Source: Betaproteobacteria bacterium (GTDB lineage Bacteria > Pseudomonadota > Gammaproteobacteria > Burkholderiales > Casimicrobiaceae). From it: 64,000 bases of DNA. Below, piece after piece: positions 46,080-55,073 of this stretch (positions within the stretch are counted from its first letter, which is position 1; each line of letters begins with the position of its first letter). Made by a program: the position numbers and the translations under genes. The stretch lies in NCBI GenBank assembly GCA_016717855.1, contig JADKEV010000023.1, forward strand, positions 1 to 64,000, in the 5' to 3' direction. The notes under the pieces are model-generated. The model was not told the origin of the DNA. It did no database searches and saw nothing but the letters and a program-made list of their open reading frames with translations.

Positions 46080-46571
46080 CTACCAGGCCCAGGGCGTGAG
46101 CACGCCCCATGGCAGGGGCACCCTCAGCAACTTGTAGAACATGTAGTGAATGACCAGCGTCATGACCAGCGCGATAACGATCGCGCGCGGCAGGCGCACC
46201 CGCAGCACCCACATGAAGGCGAGCAGGTAGATGAAGCCGGTGATGATGAAGCCCAGCTTGCCCGCGGCCAGCAGATAGAACACGTTGATCGCGACCAGCA
46301 CCAGGAAGGCCGCGAGATGCCGGCCCGACTTGAGCCATGGCGGCAGCCACAGCCACTGCCACTGGGTGCCATCCTTCCGCGCCAGCCGCGCGCGGGCGCC
46401 GTTCGCGATGAGCAGCAGCCCGCACACGCCGAGCCCGACAGCGATCGTGCCGGGGAACAACCCCGGGCCGACTTTCTGACCCGGGATCGGCGGGAAGCCC
46501 TGGACGTGGACCAGGATCGTGCCGGCCAGCAGGACGAGCAATCCCCCCCACACCGCATCGTTGAACTTCAC
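46080..46571 (-). CDS. tctB: tripartite tricarboxylate transporter small subunit TctB
   Basis: A 163-residue protein with four predicted helices. The start FNDAVWGGLLVLLAGTILVHVQGFPPIPGQKVGPGLFPGTIAVGL is the TctB signature (the GPGLFP motif). It lies between tctC and tctA in one operon and 8 bp after the tctC stop. The small subunit supports TctA in secondary, binding-protein-dependent carboxylate uptake. Confidence 0.9.
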   Translation of the reverse strand: MKFNDAVWGGLLVLLAGTILVHVQGFPPIPGQKVGPGLFPGTIAVGLGVCGLLLIANGARARLARKDGTQWQWLWLPPWLKSGRHLAAFLVLVAINVFYLLAAGKLGFIITGFIYLLAFMWVLRVRLPRAIVIALVMTLVIHYMFYKLLRVPLPWGVLTPWAW

Positions 46572-46578
46572 GACGCGG

Positions 46579-47550
46579 TTACTTGACGATGCCGACCGCC
46601 TTCATCGTCGCGCCCAGATCGGTGTCCGACTTGGCCATGTACTTCGCGAAGTCTTCCGGACCGGCGTAGATCACGCCAAAGCCGCGCGAACTCATGAAAT
46701 CGTTGTAGTCCTTGCTCGCGGCGATCTTCTTGACGACCGCGACCAGCTTGTCGCGCGCCTCGGCCGGAATACCCTTCGGGGCGGCGATGCCGCGCCACGC
46801 CGCCAGCGCCCAGTCGCTGCCGGTGGCAGCCTTGAGCGTGGGCACGTTCGGATACAGCGCCGCGGGCTTGGGATCCATCACCGCCAGGCTGCGCACCTTG
46901 CCGGAGTCGATCAGCGAGCGCGCCTCGGGCAGCGAGCAGGGCACGATGTCCACGCCGCCGGCGACCAGGTCCTGCAACCCGGGAGCAGCGCCGTTGGAGG
47001 GCACCCAGGGCGCCGCCGCCGGATCGACCTTCAGGTCGCGCAGCATGCCCGCGATCGCCAGGTGCCAGATGCCGCCCTGGCCGGTGCCCGACGCTTTGAG
47101 CTTGCCGGGGTTGGCCTTGATCGCATCGACCAGGTCCTTGACCGTCTTGTACGGCGAATCGGAGCGCACCTGCAGGCCGGCGGGATCGGCATTGACCAGC
47201 CCGATCGGCGTGTACGACGCACCCTTGAGCTCGGTCAGCCCCTGCCAGTGCATCATCCCGATTTCGACGGTGATCAGGCCGATGGTGTAGCCGTCGGGCG
47301 CCCCGGTGGCGATCGCCGAATGGCCGACGACGCCGCTGCCGCCGGTGCGGTTGACGACGTTGACCGGCTGGCCCAGTTCCTTTTCCATCAGCGAGCCGAT
47401 GATGCGCGCCGTCGCGTCCGTCCCGCCGCCCGCGCCCCAGGGCACGACCAGCGTGATCGGGCGCTCCGGATACGCGGCCTGCGCCGTCCCGAACGCAAAT
47501 GCCGCCAGAGCGGCGGCGAGAATTCCGAGCAATTTTCTGCGAGCAACCAT
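46579..47550 (-). CDS. tctC: Bug/TctC family tripartite tricarboxylate transporter binding protein
   Basis: About 323 residues from ATG 47550 (MVARRKLLGILAAALAAFAFGTAQA signal peptide), preceded by AGGAGGAAGTACCC. The mature start is YPERPITLVVPWGAGGGTDATARIIGSLMEKELGQPVNVVNRTGGSGVVGH, the hallmark of Bug receptors. ALYPNVPTLKAA and WRGIAAPKGIP are also conserved. It captures carboxylates (citrate, aromatic or other acids) in the periplasm for TctAB; the exact ligand is unknown. Confidence 0.93.
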   Translation of the reverse strand: MVARRKLLGILAAALAAFAFGTAQAAYPERPITLVVPWGAGGGTDATARIIGSLMEKELGQPVNVVNRTGGSGVVGHSAIATGAPDGYTIGLITVEIGMMHWQGLTELKGASYTPIGLVNADPAGLQVRSDSPYKTVKDLVDAIKANPGKLKASGTGQGGIWHLAIAGMLRDLKVDPAAAPWVPSNGAAPGLQDLVAGGVDIVPCSLPEARSLIDSGKVRSLAVMDPKPAALYPNVPTLKAATGSDWALAAWRGIAAPKGIPAEARDKLVAVVKKIAASKDYNDFMSSRGFGVIYAGPEDFAKYMAKSDTDLGATMKAVGIVK

Positions 47551-47796
47551 GGGTACTTCCTCCTGTCGATGGGTGTGGATCAATCCGGCAAGCACGTGCG
47601 CGATCTATGCGCGCTACGGCAACGACACGCCCCGCGGATCAACCGGGGCTAGCAGCGCGCAGTCTACCATCGACCACCCCGACAATCGGGGACAGACAAC
47701 GGATTCCCGGCACGACACGAGGGCACTTTGGAGTCAGATACCTCCTGTCAATGCGGTCTGAACCCATTCGTCCTGGAAACCGTGGCCTGTCCCAAT

Positions 47797-48660
47797 CTAC
47801 GGGACGAAGGCTTCGATCAGCGCCGCGACCTGCTCGGGCTGGTCGTGATGGACCATGTGGCTGGCGTCCTCGATGGTCTCCAGGCGCAGGTCGCGGAACG
47901 CACCCATGCGCCGGTGCCAGTCCTCGTCGTTGGCCGTCGCCCACGCCTTGATGTGCGAACCGGTTGCCAGCACCCACAGCACCGGCGCGGTGACTTCGCG
48001 CCAGATGTGCAGCCACTCCTCGCCATGAGAGACGGTCGGGAACGGCAGCTTGTGCCTGGGGTCGGCCTGCAGGCGCGCGCTGCCGTCGGGCTGCAGCGCG
48101 GCCCAGTGCCCGGCCAGGAACTCCGCGCGGTCGCGGCGCAGGTGGGGATTGGTCTTCTGCAGGCGGTCGGCGGCCTCGGCCAGGCTGGCGTACGGGCGCC
48201 AGCCCGGCGGATCGGCCACCGCATCGAGCCACTTGCGCAACTTGCCCGGTGCGTCCGCCGTCACGCCGGAGGGAATGCCGAAGCCTTCGAGCGACACCAG
48301 CGTCTTGACCCGGTGCGGCCGAACGCCGGCGTAGATGGAGGCCACGTTGCCGCCCAGGCTGTGCCCGACGAGGTGCACCGCCGCGTCGGGCGCGAGCGCG
48401 GCCAGCAGCGCATCGAGATCGGCGACGTAATCCTGGAACCAGTAGCCGTCCTGCGGCCACTCGGTCAGCCCGTAGCCGCGCCAGTCGGGCGCGAGCACGT
48501 GCCAGTCGCGCTCCAGTGCGTCGACCAGGAACTGGAACGATGCGGACACATCCATCCAGCCATGGAGCATGAACAGCTTCGGCGCCGCGGGATCGCCCCA
48601 GGCGCGCACGTGGTAGCGCAGGCCGCGGATGGTGAGGTAGTGCGATTGCGACGGGCGCAT
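47797..48660 (-). CDS. alpha/beta hydrolase
   Basis: About 287 residues from ATG 48660 (MRPSQSHYLTIRGLRYHVRAWG); ATG 48702 is an alternative. LFMLHGWMDVSASFQFLVDAL holds the oxyanion-hole HGW, and VHLVGHSLGGNVASIYAG holds the nucleophile elbow GHSLGG (Ser). ASHMVHHDQPEQVAALIEAFV holds the catalytic His. A serine hydrolase of unknown substrate, cytoplasmic by lack of a signal. Divergent from dnaE. Confidence 0.88.
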   Translation of the reverse strand: MRPSQSHYLTIRGLRYHVRAWGDPAAPKLFMLHGWMDVSASFQFLVDALERDWHVLAPDWRGYGLTEWPQDGYWFQDYVADLDALLAALAPDAAVHLVGHSLGGNVASIYAGVRPHRVKTLVSLEGFGIPSGVTADAPGKLRKWLDAVADPPGWRPYASLAEAADRLQKTNPHLRRDRAEFLAGHWAALQPDGSARLQADPRHKLPFPTVSHGEEWLHIWREVTAPVLWVLATGSHIKAWATANDEDWHRRMGAFRDLRLETIEDASHMVHHDQPEQVAALIEAFVP

Positions 48661-48738
48661 GCGTGATCGGACCGTGAAATGTCGAGTCACGAATTTTCGC
48701 ACAGTCTATCTGCGGTCCCGGTAGGCTAAAATCGGAAC

Positions 48739-51700
48739 ATGGCCGATCCCCGTTTTGTTCACCTGCGACTGCACAGCGAGTACTCGATCGCGGACGGGAT
48801 TGTCCGCCACGACGACGCCGTCGCCGCGGCGACCGGCGACCGGATGCCCGCGCTGGCCCTCACCGACCTGTCCAACCTGTTCGGCATGGTCAAGTTCTAC
48901 AAGGCCACGCGCGCGGCCGGCATCAAGCCCATCATCGGCTGCGACGTGCTGGTGGCGGGAGTCGCGCCCGGCGAGCCCGCGCACCGCGCGCTGTTGCTGT
49001 GCCAGAGCCGCGAAGGCTACCTGCGGCTCTGCGACTGGCTCACCCGCGCCTATGCGCATCCGCCCGAGCGCGGCGCGGTCTGCCTGTCCACGGCGTGGTT
49101 TGGCGAAGGCACCGGCGGCTTGCTCGCCTTGTCCGGCGCGCCCGGAGGCCCGCACGCGGGCGAATTGGGCACGCTGCTCGCGCTCGAGCACGACGCCGAA
49201 GCGCAGGCGCTGGCGCGCCAGTGGTCGCAGTGGTTTCCCGGGCGCTACTACGTCGAATTGCAGCGCCCGGGCTGGCCCGATGACCGCGAGGCGAACGCCG
49301 CGGCGATCGACCTCGCCTCGCGCCTGGGATTGCCCGTGGTCGCCACGCATCCGGTGCAGTTCATCCGCCGCGAGGATTTCGTCGCACATGAAGCGCGCGT
49401 GTGCATCGCCGAAGGCGCGATGCTCGCCGACCAGCGGCGGCAGCGGCGCTTCACGCAGGAGCAGTACTTCAAGACCCAGAAAGAGATGGCCGCGCTGTTC
49501 GCCGACTGTCCCGAAGCGCTGGTCAACGCGGTCGAGATCGCCAAGCGCTGCAACCTGACGATCGAGCTCGGCAAGAATTACCTGCCGGCGTTTCCGACGC
49601 CGCCGGGCGTCACGCTCGACCAGCACCTGCGCGACGAAGCCGCCGCCGGCCTGACGCGGCGGCTCCTCCACCGCTTCCCCGACGCGGCGGATCGCACGCG
49701 GCGCGAGAACGCATATCGCGAGCGCCTCGAGTTCGAACTGAAGACCATCATCCAGATGGGCTTCCCCGGCTACTTCCTGATCGTCGCCGACTTCATTGGC
49801 TGGGCGCGCAGCAACGGCGTGCCGGTGGGCCCCGGACGCGGCTCGGGCGCCGGCTCCGTGGTCGCGTGGAGCCTGGGAATCACCGATCTCGATCCGCTCC
49901 ACTACGGCCTGCTCTTCGAGCGCTTCCTCAACCCGGAGCGGATCTCGATGCCCGACTTCGACATCGACTTCTGCCAGGATGGCCGCGACAAGGTGATCGA
50001 CTACGTGCGCCAGAAATACGGCGCCGATTCGGTGTCGCAGATCGCCACGTTCGGCACCATGGCGGCGAAGGCGGTGGTCCGCGACGTGGGGCGCGTGCTC
50101 GACCTGGGCTACACGTTCTGCGACGGCATCGCCAAGCTGATTCCGTTCCAGCCGGGCAAGCTGGTGACGCTGAAGTCCGCGCGCGAAATGGAGCCGCTGC
50201 TCGCGGAGCGCGAGCGCGACGAGGAGGACGTGCGCGAACTGCTGGCGCTGGCCGAGTCGCTCGAGGGCCTGACGCGCAATGTCGGGATGCACGCGGGCGG
50301 CGTGCTGATCGCGCCGGGCAAGCTCACCGACTTCTGCCCGCTCTACGTCGCCGAGAACGACGGCGCGCGCATCAGCCAGTTCGACAAGGACGACGTCGAG
50401 GCCGTCGGCCTGGTCAAGTTCGACTTCCTGGGGCTGACCACGCTGACCGTGCTCGACTGGGCGCTCCGCTACATCAAGCGGCTCGACCCGGAGTCGACGC
50501 TGGACCTCGAGGCGATTCCGGTCGACGACGCGCCGACGTTCCGCTTGTTCCAGGAAGGCCGGACGGACGCGATCTTCCAGTTTGAATCGCGCGGGATGCG
50601 CGACCTGCTGGTGCAATCGAAGCCGACGCGCCTGGAGGACCTGATCGCGCTGAACGCGATGTACCGGCCGGGGCCGATGGAACTGATACCGACCTACATC
50701 GCGCGCAAGACCGGCAAGGAGCGCACCGAGTACCTCGACCCCCGGCTGGAGCCTATCCTGGCCGACACGTGCGGGATCATGGCGTACCAGGAGCAGGTGA
50801 TGCAGATCGCGCAAGTGATCGCCGGCTACAGCCTGGGCGGCGCCGACCTGCTGCGCCGCGCGATCGGCAAGAAGAAGGCCGAGGAGATGGCCCAGCAGCG
50901 CGACATCTTCACCGCCGGCGCACTCGAGCGCGGGATGAAGGAACGGATCGCGACCGAGCTGTTCGACCAGATCGAAAAGTTCGCCGGCTACGGCTTCAAC
51001 AAGTCGCACTCGGCGGCCTACGCGTGGGTCGCGTACCAGACCGCGTACCTGAAAGTGCACTACGCCAGCGCGTTCATGGCCGCCAACTTGTCGGCGACCA
51101 TGGACGACTCGGACAAGGTGCGGCAATTCTATGTGGACGCGCACGCCAACGGCCTCGCGTTCCTGCCGCCGGACGTCAATGCTTCCGAGTACCGTTTCGT
51201 CCCCGTCGACGACAAGACCATCCGTTACGGGCTGGGCGCGATCAAGGGCACGGGCCGGGCCGCGGTCGAGGCGATTGTCGCCGAGCGCGGCCGGGAGCCG
51301 TTCGCCGGCTTCGTCGACTTCTGCCGCCGGATCGACAAGCGCGCGGTCAACCGGCGCGCGATCGAGGCGCTGATCAAGGGCGGGGCGTTCGACGCACTCG
51401 AACCGAACCGGGCGACGCTGATGGCCTCGGTCGGCCCGGTGCTCGACATGGCCGAACAGGAAGCGCGCGCGGCGCAGCAGGTGAACCTGTTCGGCGAAGC
51501 GGCGGGCGCGGGCGAGGTGCAACTCGTCCAGGCCAAGCCATGGCCCGACCTCGACCGGCTGCGCCAGGAAAAGACCGCGCTGGGCTTTTTCTTCTCCGGC
51601 CACCCGTTTGCCTCGTACCGGCATGAACTCGACGGACTGATCAAGCTGCCGCTGGCCAGGATCGCCGCGCGGCGCGAGAGCGTGCTGCTCGCCGGCCTGG

Positions 51701-52209
51701 TCACGCAGGTGCGCACCCAGATCACGCGCCGCGGCAAGATGGGGGTCGTCACGCTGGACGACGGCACCGCGCAGGTCGAGGTGTCGGTGTTCAGCGAGCT
51801 GTTCGAAGCGCACCGGCTCAAGCTCAAGGAAGACCAGGTGCTGATCGTCGAGGGCAAGGTGAGCGAAGACGGCTACACCGGCGGGCTGCGCGTGGTCGCC
51901 GACCAGCTGCTCGACCTGGCCACGGCGCGCGCGAAGTTCGCGAAGGAACTGCGGCTGTCCTGCAACGGCGGCAGCGACGCGCAGCGCCTGCTGGCGATAC
52001 TCAAGCCCTACGTCAACGGCAATACCGCGGTGACCGTCGATTACCGGAACCAGTGCGCGCGCGGCGAAGCTCGAACTAGGACTGGCGTGGAAGGTTACGC
52101 TCGACGAGCACTTGCTCAGCGGGCTGCGCGACTGGCTGGCGCCGGAGAACGTCGACATCGTCTGGGAGCCGCCGCCGCCGACGGCGCCGGCGTACCGGCC
52201 GAACAATAA
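48739..52209 (+). CDS. dnaE: DNA polymerase III subunit alpha
   Basis: The replicative polymerase, 1156 residues in this frame. The PHP domain (FVHLRLHSEYSIADGIVRHDDAV) is followed by the Pol3 catalytic core with PGRGSGAGSVVAWSLGITDLDPL and PDFDIDFCQDGRDKVIDYV. GYGFNKSHSAAYAWVAYQTAYLK is the helix-hairpin-helix region, and an OB fold has VLLAGLVTQVRTQITRRGKMGVVTLDDG. The last 45 residues are out of frame. A one-base shift near 52065 restores AKLELGLAWKVTLDEHLLSGLRDWL and a stop at 52226-52228. As dnaE is essential, a sequencing error is likelier than a real mutation. Confidence 0.95.
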   Translation: MADPRFVHLRLHSEYSIADGIVRHDDAVAAATGDRMPALALTDLSNLFGMVKFYKATRAAGIKPIIGCDVLVAGVAPGEPAHRALLLCQSREGYLRLCDWLTRAYAHPPERGAVCLSTAWFGEGTGGLLALSGAPGGPHAGELGTLLALEHDAEAQALARQWSQWFPGRYYVELQRPGWPDDREANAAAIDLASRLGLPVVATHPVQFIRREDFVAHEARVCIAEGAMLADQRRQRRFTQEQYFKTQKEMAALFADCPEALVNAVEIAKRCNLTIELGKNYLPAFPTPPGVTLDQHLRDEAAAGLTRRLLHRFPDAADRTRRENAYRERLEFELKTIIQMGFPGYFLIVADFIGWARSNGVPVGPGRGSGAGSVVAWSLGITDLDPLHYGLLFERFLNPERISMPDFDIDFCQDGRDKVIDYVRQKYGADSVSQIATFGTMAAKAVVRDVGRVLDLGYTFCDGIAKLIPFQPGKLVTLKSAREMEPLLAERERDEEDVRELLALAESLEGLTRNVGMHAGGVLIAPGKLTDFCPLYVAENDGARISQFDKDDVEAVGLVKFDFLGLTTLTVLDWALRYIKRLDPESTLDLEAIPVDDAPTFRLFQEGRTDAIFQFESRGMRDLLVQSKPTRLEDLIALNAMYRPGPMELIPTYIARKTGKERTEYLDPRLEPILADTCGIMAYQEQVMQIAQVIAGYSLGGADLLRRAIGKKKAEEMAQQRDIFTAGALERGMKERIATELFDQIEKFAGYGFNKSHSAAYAWVAYQTAYLKVHYASAFMAANLSATMDDSDKVRQFYVDAHANGLAFLPPDVNASEYRFVPVDDKTIRYGLGAIKGTGRAAVEAIVAERGREPFAGFVDFCRRIDKRAVNRRAIEALIKGGAFDALEPNRATLMASVGPVLDMAEQEARAAQQVNLFGEAAGAGEVQLVQAKPWPDLDRLRQEKTALGFFFSGHPFASYRHELDGLIKLPLARIAARRESVLLAGLVTQVRTQITRRGKMGVVTLDDGTAQVEVSVFSELFEAHRLKLKEDQVLIVEGKVSEDGYTGGLRVVADQLLDLATARAKFAKELRLSCNGGSDAQRLLAILKPYVNGNTAVTVDYRNQCARGEARTRTGVEGYARRALAQRAARLAGAGERRHRLGAAAADGAGVPAEQ

Positions 52210-52282
52210 CCAACCCGCCGAGTACTGAGGCATCGACTGCCGATGGTTGCCGCGACGTTGTGCGGCGCGGCATCACATCCGG

Positions 52283-52309
52283 GGTTGTCCACAGAATCGG
52301 TGGATAACC
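52283..52309. promoter_or_regulatory. inverted pair of DnaA-box-like sequences
   Basis: GGTTGTCCAC and GTGGATAACC, separated by 7 bp, form a near-perfect inverted repeat. The right arm read on the minus strand is TTATCCAC, close to the DnaA box TTATCCACA. It lies 55 bp after the corrected dnaE stop. It may be a DnaA site or simply a small hairpin. Confidence 0.4.
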
Positions 52310-52465
52310 TGCTGGACAAAACGACTGCGGGCCGCGTGGATGGTGGATGCGGGGGCGATGGGCAGGAATTGCGCGGCCACTTGAGGACGGGGCCGGCAAG
52401 TCAAGATCCGGGGGCTTCGGGGTTTTTTTTGGCGAAGACGGCACGGTCATCCGGCCTGCCGCCGT

Positions 52466-53302
52466 TCAAAGCTTGCGGTCGTCGATGATCCGCGTCGACG
52501 GGATGACATCGGCGTGCCGCTCCCACACGATTCTGGTGTTCTTGTGATTGGCTTCGTAGAACCAGTCCTTGTGCCCGTTCGGCCCATGCGTGCCGCCCCA
52601 CGAAAAATCGCAGATGAAGTCGATCCAGTGGCAACCGACGACCTTGCCCAGTTTCTTCTTCGCCCGGAAACACAAGTCGTGGTCATCCATGCACAGCGGG
52701 GCGAATACTTCGTCGAAGTAGTCCATCGTGACCAGGTCCGCATGATCGATCGCCAGCGGACCCCGGTTGGCGCACTGCCTGACGGCAAACATGTCCCTGG
52801 CCAGGCCCCAGTGCTTCCCCGCATGGTCGACATGATCGATGATGTCGGACCAGCAGTCCCGCAGGTTCTCCTTCATGTGCAGATGCCTGCTCTCCGGGTT
52901 GAACACCCAGTTGTGGGCGCAATTGGCGGAGACGGCGAACACGTCATCGAACGCCGCGAACGGCCGGATGAGCCTGCCGTTCCAGTCGTCCTCGTTGACG
53001 ATCATGTCGTCCTGGATGATGATGACGAAATCGCCTTCCGCCCTCTTCAGCCCAATGTTGTTGGCCCGGGTTTCGAACACGTCGCCGGCGTACTCCACCT
53101 TGATCGACAGCGCCGGGTTGTTGCGCCTGAACTCCAGCACGAAGTTCTCGCTGTTGTCCGAGCAGCCATCGAGGACGACGATCAGCTCGTAACTGCCGCG
53201 GGTGTGCTTCCTGATCTTCTCCAGGCTCGTCGGAACGAGGAAGTCCTTGTTGTGGATCGTCAGGATCAGCGAGCAGGTTTTGTTCGGGTTTGGAATTGGC
53301 AT
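52466..53302 (-). CDS. family 2 glycosyltransferase
   Basis: A 278-residue GT-A enzyme. CSLILTIHNKDFLVPTSLEKIRKH begins the nucleotide-binding half, followed by ELIVVLDGCSDNSENFV. The metal-binding aspartates are in FVIIIQDDMIV (residues about 94-104), and FAPLCMDDHDLCFRAKKKLGKVVG lies in the acceptor half. It has no membrane segment. Glycosyl donor and acceptor are unknown; no polysaccharide genes adjoin it. Confidence 0.87.
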   Translation of the reverse strand: MPIPNPNKTCSLILTIHNKDFLVPTSLEKIRKHTRGSYELIVVLDGCSDNSENFVLEFRRNNPALSIKVEYAGDVFETRANNIGLKRAEGDFVIIIQDDMIVNEDDWNGRLIRPFAAFDDVFAVSANCAHNWVFNPESRHLHMKENLRDCWSDIIDHVDHAGKHWGLARDMFAVRQCANRGPLAIDHADLVTMDYFDEVFAPLCMDDHDLCFRAKKKLGKVVGCHWIDFICDFSWGGTHGPNGHKDWFYEANHKNTRIVWERHADVIPSTRIIDDRKL

Positions 53303-53364
53303 TCCGATTCGGGGTCAAAGTTGTGATTCCGCTTGTGGCGGGGCGGCGGGCGCTGGCAGTGGCT

Positions 53365-53940
53365 TCAAGCCGGCGCTGACTTGCGCGCCCGCTGCTGCGC
53401 CCTGGCCGGCAGGCGCGAAAGCTCGCGGGTCGAAGGCACGCGCCGAACGGAGTTGGCGGGCGCCGCGCCGTCGCCGGCGAGATTGTCCAGCATCGCCAGC
53501 AGCACCCGTCGCGTCGTCGCGACATCCGCCGCACTGACGCCCCCGACGCTGATCCGGTTGACTTCCTCCGCGAGCGGAATGAGCTTGCTCCGCAGCGCCC
53601 GCCCCTTGGGCGTGAGATAGACGTGGACGTTCTTGCGGTTGCCCGACAGCTGCCTTCTGCGCACCAGCCCCAGCCGTTCCATCGCGGTCACCGCCGCGTA
53701 AGTCGTCGGCTCCATCACGCCGGCCCGCGCACTCAACTCGCTCTGGGTCAGGCCGTTCGCCTCCCAAAGGATGCGCAGGAAACTCCAGTGGCCGAACGAG
53801 ACCGCATGCTCGAGCAGGCGCATCTGCAACGCGCGCGCCTGTGCTCGTGCCGCGTCGCGGATCAGGTGGGCGAGCCGGTCTTCCGGCACCGCCTCGCGCC
53901 AGTGCTTGAGTATGGACTGCAGTTCGTCCGGCCGTGGCAT
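53365..53940 (-). CDS. MarR family transcriptional regulator
   Basis: 191 residues with a winged helix-turn-helix: FLRILWEANGLTQSELSARAGVMEPTTYAAVTAMERLGLVRRRQLSGNRKNVHVYLTPKGRALRSKL at about residues 54-120. The C-terminus is longer than usual and Ala/Arg-rich. It is the second gene of an operon whose first gene encodes the VanB-type reductase (9-bp gap). The palindrome at 54970-54989, lying between that operon and the dioxygenase gene, is the obvious operator candidate, making this a likely local repressor. Confidence 0.9.
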   Translation of the reverse strand: MPRPDELQSILKHWREAVPEDRLAHLIRDAARAQARALQMRLLEHAVSFGHWSFLRILWEANGLTQSELSARAGVMEPTTYAAVTAMERLGLVRRRQLSGNRKNVHVYLTPKGRALRSKLIPLAEEVNRISVGGVSAADVATTRRVLLAMLDNLAGDGAAPANSVRRVPSTRELSRLPARAQQRARKSAPA

Positions 53941-53949
53941 GGTTCGGAC

Positions 53950-54933
53950 TCAGAGGTCCAGCACGAGTTCGGGCGACGCGGCGCGCGAGCAGCAGACCAT
54001 GATCCGGCTGCCGCGCTCATCGTCGGCGAGGACGAAGTCGCGATGCTCGGCCTCGCCCGCGACGAGCACGGACTTGCACGAGCCGCACGTACCGGACTCG
54101 CACGAACTCGGGACGTGCACACCGGCCGCGCGGATGGCTTCCAGGATCGTCGACGCGGCCGCCACCGTCAGGGTCAGGCCGCTCTTTGCCAGTCTGACGG
54201 TGAACGGCCGGTTTTGCCGGTTCAGTTCCGGACTGGCGCCGAAGCTCTCGAAATGGACGGACCCGCCGGGCCAATGGCCGCTCATGTCGCGCACGCCATC
54301 CATCAGCGCCCGCGGGCCGCAGCAATAGACGTGCGCGCCGGTGGGCCGCTCGAGGACGGGCCACAGATCGAACGCGTTGGCGGGATCGCCGCGGTCGTGG
54401 TGAACGCGCACCTTGCCGTGAAGCTCCGGCGCCGCCAGTTCGTCCAGGAACGCGGTGCTCTCCGGATCGCGCGTCAGGTAGTAGAGCTTGAAGCGCCCGG
54501 CGCCGGACGACTGCAGGTGGCGCACCATGGACAGTATCGGCGTGATCCCGATGCCGCCGGCGATGAACAGGAAGTTCGTCGCGCGCGGATTGAGTGCGAA
54601 GTCGTTGTGCGGTTCGCTCGCCGGCAGCGTGTCGCCCGCGTTCACGCCGTCGACCAGGCTGACCGAGCCGCCGCGACCCTCCAGGTCGCGCTTGACCGCG
54701 AACACGTAGCGGTCGCGCTCGGCCGGATCGTTGCACAGCGAATACTTGCGCAGATCTCCGGAGGGCACCCGCACCGACAGATGCGCGCCGGCGGTGAACG
54801 CGGGTAGTTCCGCGCCATGCGGATCGCGCAACTCGAACGTTTGGATGTCGCGCGCGATCCGCCGCGCCGCGGACACGAGCAGTGGGTGCAGGATGGGTTC
54901 GGTGGTCAAGGGCGGTCGCGGGGAAGGCGGCAC
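53950..54933 (-). CDS. VanB/phthalate-dioxygenase-reductase type oxidoreductase
   Basis: About 327 residues. A flavin-binding reductase domain (KYSLCNDPAERDRYVFAVKRD) is followed by an NAD(P) domain with FLFIAGGIGITPILSMVRHL. The C-terminal plant-type 2Fe-2S ferredoxin has cysteines in CESGTCGSCKSVLVAGEAEHRDF and CCSRA. It passes electrons from NAD(P)H to the Rieske oxygenase encoded divergently. The start is uncertain: no ATG lies in the right place, and GTG 54933 and TTG 54909 are the best candidates given the promoter at 54998-54970. Confidence 0.88.
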   Translation of the reverse strand: MPPSPRPPLTTEPILHPLLVSAARRIARDIQTFELRDPHGAELPAFTAGAHLSVRVPSGDLRKYSLCNDPAERDRYVFAVKRDLEGRGGSVSLVDGVNAGDTLPASEPHNDFALNPRATNFLFIAGGIGITPILSMVRHLQSSGAGRFKLYYLTRDPESTAFLDELAAPELHGKVRVHHDRGDPANAFDLWPVLERPTGAHVYCCGPRALMDGVRDMSGHWPGGSVHFESFGASPELNRQNRPFTVRLAKSGLTLTVAAASTILEAIRAAGVHVPSSCESGTCGSCKSVLVAGEAEHRDFVLADDERGSRIMVCCSRAASPELVLDL

Positions 54934-54937
54934 GGAA

Positions 54938-54965
54938 TTGACAAGGACCGGCGTCGCGCTATCAT
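54938..54965 (+). promoter_or_regulatory. sigma-70-type promoter for the Rieske oxygenase gene
   Basis: TTGACA at 54938-54943 and TATCAT at 54960-54965 with a 16-bp spacer. Transcription would start near 54972, inside the palindrome at 54970-54989, so a bound repressor would block it. Confidence 0.6.
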
Positions 54966-54969
54966 CCGC

Positions 54970-54989
54970 ATTCTTAGAGATGTAAGAAT
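54970..54989. promoter_or_regulatory. probable MarR-type operator
   Basis: ATTCTTA-GAGATG-TAAGAAT has perfect 7-bp inverted arms, the size and AT-rich type bound by MarR dimers. It overlaps the start site of the rightward promoter and the -10 of the leftward one, between the reductase-marR operon and the oxygenase gene. Confidence 0.7.
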
Positions 54990-54998
54990 AATTGTCAA
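54970..54998 (-). promoter_or_regulatory. sigma-70-type promoter for the reductase-marR operon
   Basis: On the minus strand TTGACA (54998-54993), a 17-bp spacer, and AAGAAT (54975-54970) as a fair -10. The -10 lies within the palindrome, allowing autoregulation by the MarR protein. Confidence 0.55.
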
Positions 54999-55073
54999 CA
55001 AACGGAATAGGCGGACTGACCCCATTTCCAATATGGATAACCGTGGTCTGTCCCCATTTTTCGAGGAACCGCG

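Noticed and set aside
48706..52233. 1175-residue open frame on the minus strand
   Set aside because: It is the antisense shadow of dnaE in GC-rich DNA, rich in Arg/Ala/His/Gln with no domain; the plus-strand frame is unmistakable DnaE.
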